57,079 bases of DNA from a virus, in IMG/VR virus record IMGVR_UViG_3300046007_011426, positions 1 to 57,079 of that record; one strand, 5' to 3'. The position numbers were made by a program, and so were the translations under genes. Below, in pieces: positions 17,501 through 24,343 of the stretch (its first letter is position 1; the number at the start of each line of letters is the position of its first letter). Under the pieces are notes generated by a model. That model made no database searches and had not been told where the DNA came from. It saw only the letters and a program-made list of their open reading frames with translations.

Positions 17501-17584
17501 AATCAAATTCCAGTCCCTGTTTCATCTGGCGCTGTTGCATTTCTCCCTCCTAGAATAAGTAGTTCTAAATCAAATCTAGTATAA
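14573..17584 (+). CDS. Tail lysin: hub-type structural protein with SleB-like and M23 domains
   Basis: A 1003-residue protein. The N-terminal region has a hydrophobic block (DFVTFTFLGWLF) similar to the preceding protein, then a Pro-rich linker and an FNTGGVIRGY segment. About residues 475-625 match SleB/Hydrolase_2 cell-wall hydrolases (GRMIQAESGSESALGKAGV, then AVILNRYR). About 665-785 is an M23 (LytM) peptidase with zinc ligands visible as H681 and D685 (HRGVD) and H765-L-H767 (THLHFE). It therefore carries two predicted peptidoglycan-cleaving activities and probably opens the cell wall during injection. It overlaps the previous gene by one base (TAATG) and gp27 likewise. Confidence 0.82.
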   Translation: MDPSKFFNRKINIRNPETPYNKGKFVDESQNYSNRVSSRINQSPLTKSLFSLRNKVFQIENLLNGIFSLDKKKQEQTKKIKAAEVPDRKPKTKGPQIFGNLIQRPKTGALDLIKDFVTFTFLGWLFTRIQPLLGGLTKLGPLLEGMSWFIGGTLKNMVDVFATFLKLGFDAKEKFDSIAGDIKKNTKGIDKAFDETLNSLKGVFTGVIQLTNSFLAVSVKEDELNEAKTQLAKEQSADNVPPLPPLPKADVPQTPPTSDPFPKTPPVQKFNTGGVIRGYNEGGRIDPRTPITRGVESQRREVPKPKPIIQPQKTTPGKDVGGDKKVKQLYDQTRAGIPDFIPLPSFFRSDKKSGFAALMGASEEYKKPMTNDILGIGNMMGASVDSALGQKIEKKSYTQFADGIKYLVNYGRTQPEEFAKIDLEDMVRKIVEPRVNMAINRIQEEINKKSAVEVTPGPGGGMEGGGAIGTIDIGGFSPEDVDALGRMIQAESGSESALGKAGVLAVILNRYRLIKSGTPPSQFNISGKTSEQVTIRDILFAGGTGPGNQFSPYKDGSFERTSSAAGKSALAAAIQSGGNDPQKFKDNLISSGLSEADADYVIRSVSFSNARTRSSRPFNTREVAVGNHVFQHSPNIRLTGQIGAIDASVTSNYSAVLVDGGVLPSTRIITSYRGWRWGRMHRGVDYAGPGVDDHPISVIKPGKVVAAGWDDGGGGFIVVIDHTDGATTKYFHLKEGSMKVKVGENIVPGQVIGIVGNTGRSTGTHLHFEIWKGGKDLDNPHKLADGYFRFGGNVKPTEVQKLAKKGGKEGYINPQGTFVERRWAPEEKRRFENENIKKTQQPITQAPRPPELQRITQTPKGTGHLVNNKMYYFDINTGVLKDDKNKIIQESSNEWKNVMPEILRRTTSKDREKLRKKLEAKKENENNPLFQIIKGWQNIFGISSTSPTLPAEKYTSYNQPRGSQEPVLAIQPVIISNQIPVPVSSGAVAFLPPRISSSKSNLV

Positions 17585-18900
17585 TGTCAAATTTAGCAGC
17601 CCTCGGCGGAAAAGGACAACTAAAAGAACTCCGATTAATCTCTAACTATTCAGGAGATCTTAATCTCACTGATGGATTTATTGAAATGATTCTTTATGAA
17701 AGTGTTCTTGATTACTCAACCAGGGCAACACTTTCTTTTGTAGACACCGGTTACAGGCCAAATAAATCTGGAACCGCCGCAATGGAATCTGGCGACATTA
17801 ATCTTGTTTCCGGTGAGCAATTTGAATTTAAGGCAACTGATGGATATGATCAAGTACTAGAATGTAAAAATAATTACCGAATGATTACTGATGCAATTCA
17901 TTCAATAGATGAGCAAGTAAATAAAACAATAATTTCTCTTTCTTTTGCATCACAAGAGCACATAACAAACGACTTTGTAAAAAACAGACTAACAAAAAGA
18001 TACGAAGGAAAAATATCCGATTCGGTTTCAAGAATCTTAAAAGAGTTTACAACCAAACCAACAGATATTGATCAGACCCTAAATGAATTTGTCTTTAACG
18101 GCGACAACGAAAAACCATTTTATAGAATCCCCTGGCTCGCGAAAAAATCAGTGCCGGATGTACCAAATGCAAAAGAAAACCTGGCCGGTTATTTCTTTTA
18201 TGAGACCTTTTATGATGGGACTTTTGGTGGTTATCACTTCAAGTCTATTGATAAACTCTGGACAAATCCCCCAAAAAGAAAGTTAATTTATAATGATCTA
18301 GTAACAACGCCACCTAGATATACCGGAAAGATACTTGCTTATTCGTTTGACAATTCTTTGAGTCTAAGTAAAATGGCCAAGTCTGGTGTATTTTCTACCC
18401 AGCAATTAAAAACATTTGACTTTATAACAAACGTAAGAACAGTAAGCGATAGATCAGATGTTGATCGTTTAAGTACTAATTATACTGGCGGCCTAGAACC
18501 ACCTAAAATTGCATCGCATCTAGATTTCTGGAATACCCAAACAAGAATCAGCGAATCTATTGTTGATCGTGGGGTTCTCCCACCTGGAACGAATTTAGAA
18601 CAACAACTCAAGTCTTTAGATCGACTAAATTTTAATGAAGAAGAGATTTTAAGGCAGTCTTGTGCTAGGTATAATAACTTATTCACCGTAAAACTTTCTG
18701 TTACTATTGCAGGAGACTTTGGAATTCATGCAGGAGACATTATTGAATGCGATTTTCCTGAGGTTTCATCCAAGGCAAATAAAATTGTCAGCAACAAAAA
18801 GAGTGGTAGATATATGGTAATTGATGTTGCTCATCGAATTCATGCAAATGGTTATTATACGACCCTAAATATGGCTAGGGAAACGATTTATAAAAAATGA
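17584..18900 (+). CDS. 27: Baseplate hub protein gp27
   Basis: A 438-residue protein assigned to gp27, the trimeric hub ring to which gp5 binds (T4: 391 residues). Supporting features are an N-terminal strand-rich domain (ELRLISNYSG, MILYESVLDYS, ATLSFVDTG), a middle helical part (FVKNRLTKRYEGKISDSVSR) and a C-terminal beta domain (VKLSVTIAGDFGIHAGDII, with ECDFPE), as in tube-like hub folds. Context is strong: it sits between the lysin-type hub protein and gp5. It ends in an ATGA overlap with the small CP12-like gene. Confidence 0.75.
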   Translation: MSNLAALGGKGQLKELRLISNYSGDLNLTDGFIEMILYESVLDYSTRATLSFVDTGYRPNKSGTAAMESGDINLVSGEQFEFKATDGYDQVLECKNNYRMITDAIHSIDEQVNKTIISLSFASQEHITNDFVKNRLTKRYEGKISDSVSRILKEFTTKPTDIDQTLNEFVFNGDNEKPFYRIPWLAKKSVPDVPNAKENLAGYFFYETFYDGTFGGYHFKSIDKLWTNPPKRKLIYNDLVTTPPRYTGKILAYSFDNSLSLSKMAKSGVFSTQQLKTFDFITNVRTVSDRSDVDRLSTNYTGGLEPPKIASHLDFWNTQTRISESIVDRGVLPPGTNLEQQLKSLDRLNFNEEEILRQSCARYNNLFTVKLSVTIAGDFGIHAGDIIECDFPEVSSKANKIVSNKKSGRYMVIDVAHRIHANGYYTTLNMARETIYKK

Positions 18901-19106
18901 CATTACAAGAACACATACAAAATAATGAAAAAGAACTTGCCGATCCACTGGTTAGTTCTCAACGCAGAAGGCACCTTTCTTCTGAACTAGTTGATCTTTT
19001 GAAATACCAATCAGAGAATCCAACAGTTTCTAAAGACCCAACGGCCCTAGAACTCTTTTGTTATTTTAATCCATCAGAATTAGAATGTAAAATCTTCAAT
19101 CTATGA
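18897..19106 (+). CDS. Small protein with CP12-like C-terminal motif
   Basis: A 69-residue protein between gp27 and gp5, overlapping both by ATGA. Residues 1-45 form a charged helical region. The last 20 residues (ALELFCYFNPSELECKIF) closely match the C-terminal CP12 pattern: LExFC, three residues including NP, then ECxx(F/Y), with two Cys eight residues apart. CP12 binds GAPDH and phosphoribulokinase to shut off the Calvin cycle, and cyanophage CP12 genes are known. The N-terminal Cys pair and a clear AWDxVEEL core are not seen. It may be a CP12 protein, or a hub protein that has converged on the motif. Confidence 0.6.
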   Translation: MTLQEHIQNNEKELADPLVSSQRRRHLSSELVDLLKYQSENPTVSKDPTALELFCYFNPSELECKIFNL

Positions 19107-21376
19107 GTGACTTTTTTGATCCACAAACTGGAGGCCTAAATCAACTTTATGGATTTATTGGTCAGATTGCCGATGATTCTTCGTGGATTAATAACACCGC
19201 CAATAAAAATTTTGAACATAAACTCCATTTAACAAACGATATTGCCGGGGCCTCAAGAAGAGTCAAGGTCCAGATTATTGGAAAACATGTAGAAGTAAAA
19301 AATATTTCGGATGAACAACTCCCAATGGCCGAGGTTCTTCTTCCGACAACCGCCGGATCAGGTCATGGAGGAAGTCATCAGACCCCAAACCTTAAACAGG
19401 GAATGTACGTTTTTGGGTTCTTTAAAGATGGCAAACAGGGAACCCAACCAGTCATAATTGGTGTTCTCCCTAATGATCCGAGGGTTCCTCTTTTTGGGGG
19501 AAATCCATCCCAAAACTTTGTCGCCAGAAGTGGTTTTAAAGGAGTCGGTCGATCAATCCCGGTTTCTACATCTTACATAAGACTAGAGGGACCAGCATCT
19601 CCAACAGAAGCAGAAGGAGGTTCTGTTTCTCCAAATCAGGCAGTACTTTCTTATGATGATCAAAATAAAAAAGGCAAAAAACCATTATACGTCCCAAAGA
19701 CTGTGGGATGTGAGGGGCCATCGGGAGAATTAAAGGGCATTCAAAAACAATTACAGTCCTTTTTATTTGAGGTAAAAAGAGCCAAAAGAGCCTCTCAGCA
19801 ATTCATCGGGGCCGCATCTAACTTAAACTCTAATATAAACAACATAATAAATCAATATTCTGGTTTTATTGCCAATTTATTTAAATCTTTACTGTCAAAG
19901 GCCAGAGGATTTGTAATAAACGAATTGAATAAACAATTAACCAAATTATATGAGCAGGTTCCTCCAAATTTAAGATCTAATCTGGCCAAGGTAAATGAGG
20001 GAGTAACGAATACAATTCAATGTGTTTTTAATAAAATAATTTCTCAATTATTAAAAATCGTCAAGGACTTATTGCAACAGGCAATCGAGAGATATGTTAA
20101 TGCTCCTTTATGTGCGGCAGAAAGTTTTATCACGAGCATAATTTCTACTTTTCTTGGTGATCTTACTTCTGGTATCAGTGAGGCCTTGGGTGCTATTTCT
20201 GGGGTATTATTAAATGTTTCTCAGACTCTTTTCAGGGCATTTGATGTCTTGATTGGGGTTCTTGAATTTTTAACCTGTCAACCAGACCTTGATTGTCAAA
20301 TTTTAGACGAATGGTCTTTTTGGGATGGCTCAAATCTTTCAACCAGTAACCTAAAAACAAGATCGGGAATTACCTCTTCATTAATTGGATTTGTCAATTC
20401 CCAGAATACATCTGGTGAATTAATTCCTGGATGTAGTTCGGCCCAACTACCATGTGGTCCACCTAAACTAACAGTTCTAGGTGAAGGCCAAGAATTTGCC
20501 CAGGGAAATCTTATTATTGGATTGTCTGGGCGTATTATGGGTGTTGATCTTATAACAGGTGGAAGATATTCTGGTGAAACCCCAATACAGGTAAAAATTG
20601 TTGATGAATGTGGTCTAGGTAATGGGGCCACGGGTGTTGCAATAACCGAAAAAAATAAAAAGAAAACTGGTATTGGAACAACGGCCCTAGAAGACGATGA
20701 TACCTTAAGTGTAAAAAGCATTGTTTTTATAGATCCAGGAGCCGGATATTTGGGTTCACCCGATGGCTCAACAGGAGGAGACGGAACACTTTTCTCTAAA
20801 CCAGACGAGACAATTATAGGGACAGACGTATTCCGGCCAGGAGTTTCTGTTCCGGTTACTCCAGGCCAAGAAGTTTTTCTACCACCAAATACAATAGTAG
20901 AAATTGTAAATGAGAATCAGGAAGTGGTTGATACTTTAAACGGAGAAGGTCAAACAACTCCTATACCAATTACTACTCCTGGAACAATTATAACACCAGA
21001 ACCAAACATTCCTGATTCTGTAATTACCCCTTCTTATGATGTTTTTGTATGTATTGAGGATCTTGCAATTATTAGTGGAGGATTTAATTATTCGCCTAAT
21101 GATCAAATCATTATAACCCCGGATAATGGGGCCAAATTTGAGCCGATTTTAGACAAGTTTGGATCCATAAAAGAAGTCAGGATAATAGCCAAGGGCTGTG
21201 GTTTTACTGATGTTCCTCGCATAACCGTCAGATCAGAAACCGGAATAAATGCCAATCTTGTCCCCGTCTTCTCCTTTACCCGCATAAATAGGGCAGAAGA
21301 AGAGGATACCTCTGGACTTCAGGTTGTTAATGTTGTTGACTGTGTTGGGGCCATAAATCGTGAATTTGTCAGATAA
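19103..21376 (+). CDS. 5: Baseplate hub gp5-like protein lacking a lysozyme domain
   Basis: A 757-residue protein. Residues 20-140 form a gp5-type OB domain: RRVKVQIIGKHVE, EVLLPTTAGSGHGG, LKQGMYVFGFFKDG and QPVIIGVLPND. T4 gp5 then has a T4-type lysozyme. Here that domain is absent. Instead there is a long helical, partly hydrophobic region (about 220-390) and beta-rich segments with GAGY/GFNY/GCGF-type motifs shared with the phage fibres. The beta-helical needle part appears to be carried by the next gene. Wall degradation is probably delegated to the SleB/M23 protein upstream. It overlaps the CP12-like gene by ATGA. Confidence 0.75.
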   Translation: MSDFFDPQTGGLNQLYGFIGQIADDSSWINNTANKNFEHKLHLTNDIAGASRRVKVQIIGKHVEVKNISDEQLPMAEVLLPTTAGSGHGGSHQTPNLKQGMYVFGFFKDGKQGTQPVIIGVLPNDPRVPLFGGNPSQNFVARSGFKGVGRSIPVSTSYIRLEGPASPTEAEGGSVSPNQAVLSYDDQNKKGKKPLYVPKTVGCEGPSGELKGIQKQLQSFLFEVKRAKRASQQFIGAASNLNSNINNIINQYSGFIANLFKSLLSKARGFVINELNKQLTKLYEQVPPNLRSNLAKVNEGVTNTIQCVFNKIISQLLKIVKDLLQQAIERYVNAPLCAAESFITSIISTFLGDLTSGISEALGAISGVLLNVSQTLFRAFDVLIGVLEFLTCQPDLDCQILDEWSFWDGSNLSTSNLKTRSGITSSLIGFVNSQNTSGELIPGCSSAQLPCGPPKLTVLGEGQEFAQGNLIIGLSGRIMGVDLITGGRYSGETPIQVKIVDECGLGNGATGVAITEKNKKKTGIGTTALEDDDTLSVKSIVFIDPGAGYLGSPDGSTGGDGTLFSKPDETIIGTDVFRPGVSVPVTPGQEVFLPPNTIVEIVNENQEVVDTLNGEGQTTPIPITTPGTIITPEPNIPDSVITPSYDVFVCIEDLAIISGGFNYSPNDQIIITPDNGAKFEPILDKFGSIKEVRIIAKGCGFTDVPRITVRSETGINANLVPVFSFTRINRAEEEDTSGLQVVNVVDCVGAINREFVR

Positions 21377-21989
21377 CAATAACTCTAGGCCGACTGGACC
21401 TAAAACTAATCCAGAAACCATTTCATATGGAAATAAAGATGGTCGAATTAAATTCGGTCATCTACACATGGAAAATGATAATCTGGATTCATGTGTAACG
21501 TCCGGTGTTTATTTAAATGCCTATGATTCAAGGCATTATATGTCCTTCGATATTGATGGTCATAGAAAGGGCTGGACCTTAAATAGTTGTCCGGGCTCTT
21601 ATCAAATTCTTTGTGGCGAGGATACTAAAAAAGGCGATTTTGGATTTTTTCTTCTTGCCGAAAACGGAGACATTATAATAAGAGCCCCAAATGGAAGAGT
21701 AAGAATTTCTGGTCTTGATGTTGACATAAGAGCCGATGGCCCAGATAACACCAGAGGATCAGTTAATATTGATTCCAATCAAAGTGTAAACATCAATACC
21801 GGGACATTTGATATAAAGGCCTCAGTCGGGGCCAAAATTTTTACCTCGGCAACCCTAAGTCTTATTGGCAACACATCAATGAAAATTGTCAGTAATTTTG
21901 TCGAAGGTCTCAGTGCCGCAACAAGTACTAGACCTAGCAAGACTTCTCCAGATTCCACTTCTCAATTCAATCGATTTTCTAGTTACTAA
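21360..21989 (+). CDS. Probable spike/needle beta-helix protein
   Basis: A 209-residue protein starting at a GTG that overlaps the end of the gp5-like gene by 17 bases. The middle (residues 100-175) shows strand repeats with alternating hydrophobic residues: GDIIIRAPNGRVRISGLDVD, GSVNIDSNQSVNINTG and AKIFTSATLSLIG. This is typical of the triple-stranded beta-helix at the C-terminus of gp5/VgrG proteins. It is inferred to be the detached C-terminal needle of the split gp5. The C-terminus is Ser/Thr-rich. The GTG start is chosen because no ATG is available before the conserved region. Confidence 0.55.
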   Translation: MNLSDNNNSRPTGPKTNPETISYGNKDGRIKFGHLHMENDNLDSCVTSGVYLNAYDSRHYMSFDIDGHRKGWTLNSCPGSYQILCGEDTKKGDFGFFLLAENGDIIIRAPNGRVRISGLDVDIRADGPDNTRGSVNIDSNQSVNINTGTFDIKASVGAKIFTSATLSLIGNTSMKIVSNFVEGLSAATSTRPSKTSPDSTSQFNRFSSY

Positions 21990-22771
21990 TGGCCTTTCAA
22001 TACGATGATTTATCCATATCTCATCAATTTATAGTTGGTGAGGGATTCCCCTCTTTTCTTGGTCTCGGGGCCGGAAAGATAAGGGGCTCTGCATATATCG
22101 AGGGTCCGGTTGTTATGGGTGAATCTGCCGCATTTCCAAACGTGGCCGCAACCCTCATGGTCGGACCCAATCAAAACGTTGATTCAACATCTCCAAATAC
22201 TCCAGGAGCCCTATGTGGAGTAAATTTTTCTCCTTATTCGTTGGCGGTTTATGGTAATGCGGTTGTTTTTGATAACATTAGCATAAACAAAGACACCTAT
22301 TCTGGTGGAAATATTATTGCTCAGGGAAATGTTGTTTCTCAATGTGGTGGCCATGTTCTTTCTGCAAAGAAGAATTTCGATATTCCTCACCCATCCAAAG
22401 AAGGCTGGAGACTGAGACACACATGCACAGAGGCTCCTTATAACGATGTTTATATTAGAGGAAAATTAAAAAATTCTTCCGAGATTATTCTACCAGAATA
22501 CTGGAAGGATTTTGTTGACATTTCTTCTATAACCGTTTCAATCACCCCAATTGGAGCCCATCAGGACATTATTGTAAAGGCCATAACAGAAAATAAAGTG
22601 CTATTACAATCAAAAGGCCCTATTCCAATTAATTGTTTTTATCACATTTTTGCAGAAAGAAAAGACGGAGAAAAACTAATTCCAGAATATCAAGGAGAAA
22701 GTCCTTCTGATTATCCAGGAAATAGTAACGAATATTCAGTTGTTGGCTTTAATTATGACAGGAGAGACTAA
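21989..22771 (+). CDS. Virion structural protein, paralog A
   Basis: A 260-residue protein. The N-terminal half is beta-rich with Gly/Pro (GKIRGSAYIEGPVVMGE). The C-terminal 130 residues carry a domain with the pattern FDIPHPSKEGWRLRHTC, VYIRGKL, LPEYWKDFVD, SITVSITPIG, CFYHIFAERKDGE and a final DYPG. The next protein has the same domain, so the two are paralogs. I recognise this domain as recurrent in marine T4-like phage virions but know of no defined role. Position after gp5 suggests the baseplate or short appendages. TAATGG couplings link it to both neighbours. Confidence 0.65.
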   Translation: MAFQYDDLSISHQFIVGEGFPSFLGLGAGKIRGSAYIEGPVVMGESAAFPNVAATLMVGPNQNVDSTSPNTPGALCGVNFSPYSLAVYGNAVVFDNISINKDTYSGGNIIAQGNVVSQCGGHVLSAKKNFDIPHPSKEGWRLRHTCTEAPYNDVYIRGKLKNSSEIILPEYWKDFVDISSITVSITPIGAHQDIIVKAITENKVLLQSKGPIPINCFYHIFAERKDGEKLIPEYQGESPSDYPGNSNEYSVVGFNYDRRD

Positions 22772-23421
22772 TGGAAGAAGATCTTAGAACAAACGTAGAA
22801 AAAACTACTCTTATTAATCAACCACCAGAAGGTCCAAATTGTGACGACGAAACTCCTACTGGCCGAAAATCAAGCAGGTTTGATTATGTTGTTAAGACAA
22901 TAAACAATGGTGGGAGATTTTATGAAGAATGTGAACCCTGGTTGTATGGAAACATGCAAGTTGATAATCTCCAAATAAACGGAACCGCAACCGGGGATTT
23001 CCAAGGAACAATCAATGTTCAGTCATGGAAAGGGTTCGATATCAAACACCCAACTAGACCAAGCCACAGACTACGGCACATTTGCCTTGAAGGACCTGAG
23101 GCGGGGATCTATATAAGAGGAAGACTAACCGAAAACACGGTCATCAATCTCCCAGAATATTGGAGAAATCTTATAGATCCAGAATCAATTACTGTTCATC
23201 TAACTCCAATTGGATATTCACAAGATCTTATTGTAGAAAAGATCGAATGGGGGCAGAGAATAGTGATTAAATCAAATAGTGGTAATACTATTGATTGTTT
23301 TTATGAGGTAAAGGCCTCAAGGATTGATGGGGAACCATTAATTGTTGAATACGAAGGGGAAACCCCCAAAGATTATCCGGGTGATTTTAGTCAATTTTCA
23401 ATTTCGGGGTACGATTACTAA
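22771..23421 (+). CDS. Virion structural protein, paralog B
   Basis: A 216-residue paralog of the preceding protein. The shared C-terminal domain reads FDIKHPTRPSHRLRHIC, EGPEAGIYIRGRL, LPEYWRNLID, SITVHLTPIGYSQDLIVE, DCFYEVKASRIDGEP and DYPGDFSQF. The N-terminus differs, being acidic and Asn-rich, and probably forms the attachment part. The stop codon overlaps the ATG of the next small gene (TAATG). It is structural by context; the precise location in the virion is unknown. Confidence 0.65.
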   Translation: MEEDLRTNVEKTTLINQPPEGPNCDDETPTGRKSSRFDYVVKTINNGGRFYEECEPWLYGNMQVDNLQINGTATGDFQGTINVQSWKGFDIKHPTRPSHRLRHICLEGPEAGIYIRGRLTENTVINLPEYWRNLIDPESITVHLTPIGYSQDLIVEKIEWGQRIVIKSNSGNTIDCFYEVKASRIDGEPLIVEYEGETPKDYPGDFSQFSISGYDY

Positions 23422-23591
23422 TGTTTATGACACGAGAAACTCATGATGAGTTATTTAAATTACAAGAAGACATGGCCGAGTATTTTACTTCAGAGTATTT
23501 TCCTGTTTCTGGGGAAGCCTACTGGACAATTGTTGAAAGTATTGCCACGGCAAAACTAGCCGAGCTAAAAGGAGAACTGGCCAGTTCATAA
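23421..23591 (+). CDS. Small hypothetical protein (56 residues)
   Basis: The start ATG overlaps the previous stop. The sequence begins MFMTRETHDELFKLQEDMAE and ends in LAELKGELASS, with helical character and net negative charge. Coupled translation supports it as a real gene. No family is recognised. Confidence 0.55.
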   Translation: MFMTRETHDELFKLQEDMAEYFTSEYFPVSGEAYWTIVESIATAKLAELKGELASS

Positions 23592-23637
23592 ACTGTCCAT
23601 TCATAAGACTTTTTGATAAAAATGGGTGTATTATAAT
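23591..23637 (+). promoter_or_regulatory. AACTGTCC-type promoter, copy 1
   Basis: AACTGTCC at 23591-23598 begins at the last base of the preceding stop codon. TATTAT at 23629-23634 is 38 bases downstream of the motif start, and an overlapping TATAAT lies at 23632-23637. It precedes the small gene at 23649. Confidence 0.55.
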
Positions 23638-23648
23638 AAGGCCAATAA

Positions 23649-23846
23649 ATGGAGAACAAAATGCGCGGCTTTATTAACAAAGATCAAATTCTAGAATCTT
23701 ATCGTCAAAAAACTCATCTTGATAAGTTTGAGGCGATTACCGAAGTAATCAACGAGACTTTCCCAGAAGATACTGCGGAGATGCCTTATTCGGATTATTA
23801 TCACACGATCTATACTGTTTGGAGTATTATCGAGAATGCGTCCTGA
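23649..23846 (+). CDS. Small hypothetical protein (65 residues)
   Basis: It begins MENKMRGFINKDQILESYRQ and is helical and acidic, with DTAEMPYSDYYHTIYTVWSII near the end. An alternative start is the second ATG (23661). It follows the first AACTGTCC-type promoter and therefore is probably early or middle expressed, although it sits amid late genes. No known family. Confidence 0.55.
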   Translation: MENKMRGFINKDQILESYRQKTHLDKFEAITEVINETFPEDTAEMPYSDYYHTIYTVWSIIENAS

Positions 23847-24000
23847 AACTAGACAGGCAATGGAAGATCTCTTTTATGCCCGAAGAAATCTTCCAGATTG
23901 TGCCGAATCATGCAATCTCACGAACAAGGAAATGAAAATCATTTTCAACGAATATTGCCGGTTAAACCTGGCAAATTACACTCCAGAAATAAATAGTTAA
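23836..24000 (+). CDS. Small hypothetical protein (54 residues)
   Basis: An ATG overlapping the 3' end of the previous gene opens a frame beginning MRPETRQAMEDLFYARRNLP, with three Cys (DCAESC and EYC). It ends at a TAA embedded in the late box. The arrangement of a four-helix-scale small protein with clustered Cys is not one I recognise. Confidence 0.5.
   Translation: MRPETRQAMEDLFYARRNLPDCAESCNLTNKEMKIIFNEYCRLNLANYTPEINS
23989..23995 (+). promoter_or_regulatory. Late box ATAAATAGTT
   Basis: It lies only seven bases before the ATG of the next gene. A start about six bases downstream would make that transcript leaderless or nearly so. Alternatively it serves only the fibre gene further on, or translation starts at the second ATG (24017). 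Confidence 0.45.
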
Positions 24001-24001
24001 A

Positions 24002-24304
24002 ATGTGGACCGGTTCAATGGGATATAAATTGTCAAGTGGTTATAGATGGTATCAGGTCCCCAATGAGCCAAAAATGTTGGTCAAGGTCTATTATATTGAA
24101 GGAATTCCTTATGAATTTGATGAAGTAACTCAGATTCAAAAAGATAATCCAGAAATTATTTCCGAGGCTGACCGAAATAAGGCACTTCATGCGGATGATG
24201 TATTTAAGAAATCTGATTACCTTATTGCCGAGATGATTCATCCTCTTCTTTTTGAAGTAGAGGTAGAAAATCCTGAGGAATTACCAAACGATTACGCTGC
24301 CTAA
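24002..24304 (+). CDS. Hypothetical protein upstream of the fibre genes
   Basis: A protein of 100 residues (or 95 from ATG 24017). It has an aromatic-rich N-terminal half (YKLSSGYRWYQVPNEPKMLV, VYYIEGIPYEFDEV) and an acidic C-terminus (EVEVENPEELPNDY). There are no membrane segments. Position between a late box and the first giant fibre gene suggests a small structural or assembly protein. I cannot name a family. Confidence 0.55.
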   Translation: MWTGSMGYKLSSGYRWYQVPNEPKMLVKVYYIEGIPYEFDEVTQIQKDNPEIISEADRNKALHADDVFKKSDYLIAEMIHPLLFEVEVENPEELPNDYAA

Positions 24305-24308
24305 TTAA

Positions 24309-24332
24309 CTAAATATACTTAAGAAAGTATAT
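24309..24332 (+). promoter_or_regulatory. Late box with leader hairpin before the 2116-residue fibre
   Basis: CTAAATA lies at 24309-24315. Overlapping its end is the inverted repeat ATATACTT (24313-24320), loop AAGA, AAGTATAT (24325-24332). The fibre ATG is at 24344, with no clear ribosome site. The hairpin would form near the 5' end of the late mRNA. Confidence 0.5.
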
Positions 24333-24343
24333 TTGGTCAAATA

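Noticed and set aside
23612-23637. TTGATA as a -35 for the TATAAT near 23632
   Set aside because: The spacing is only about 13 bases, too short for a sigma70 promoter. The AACTGTCC element explains the site better.
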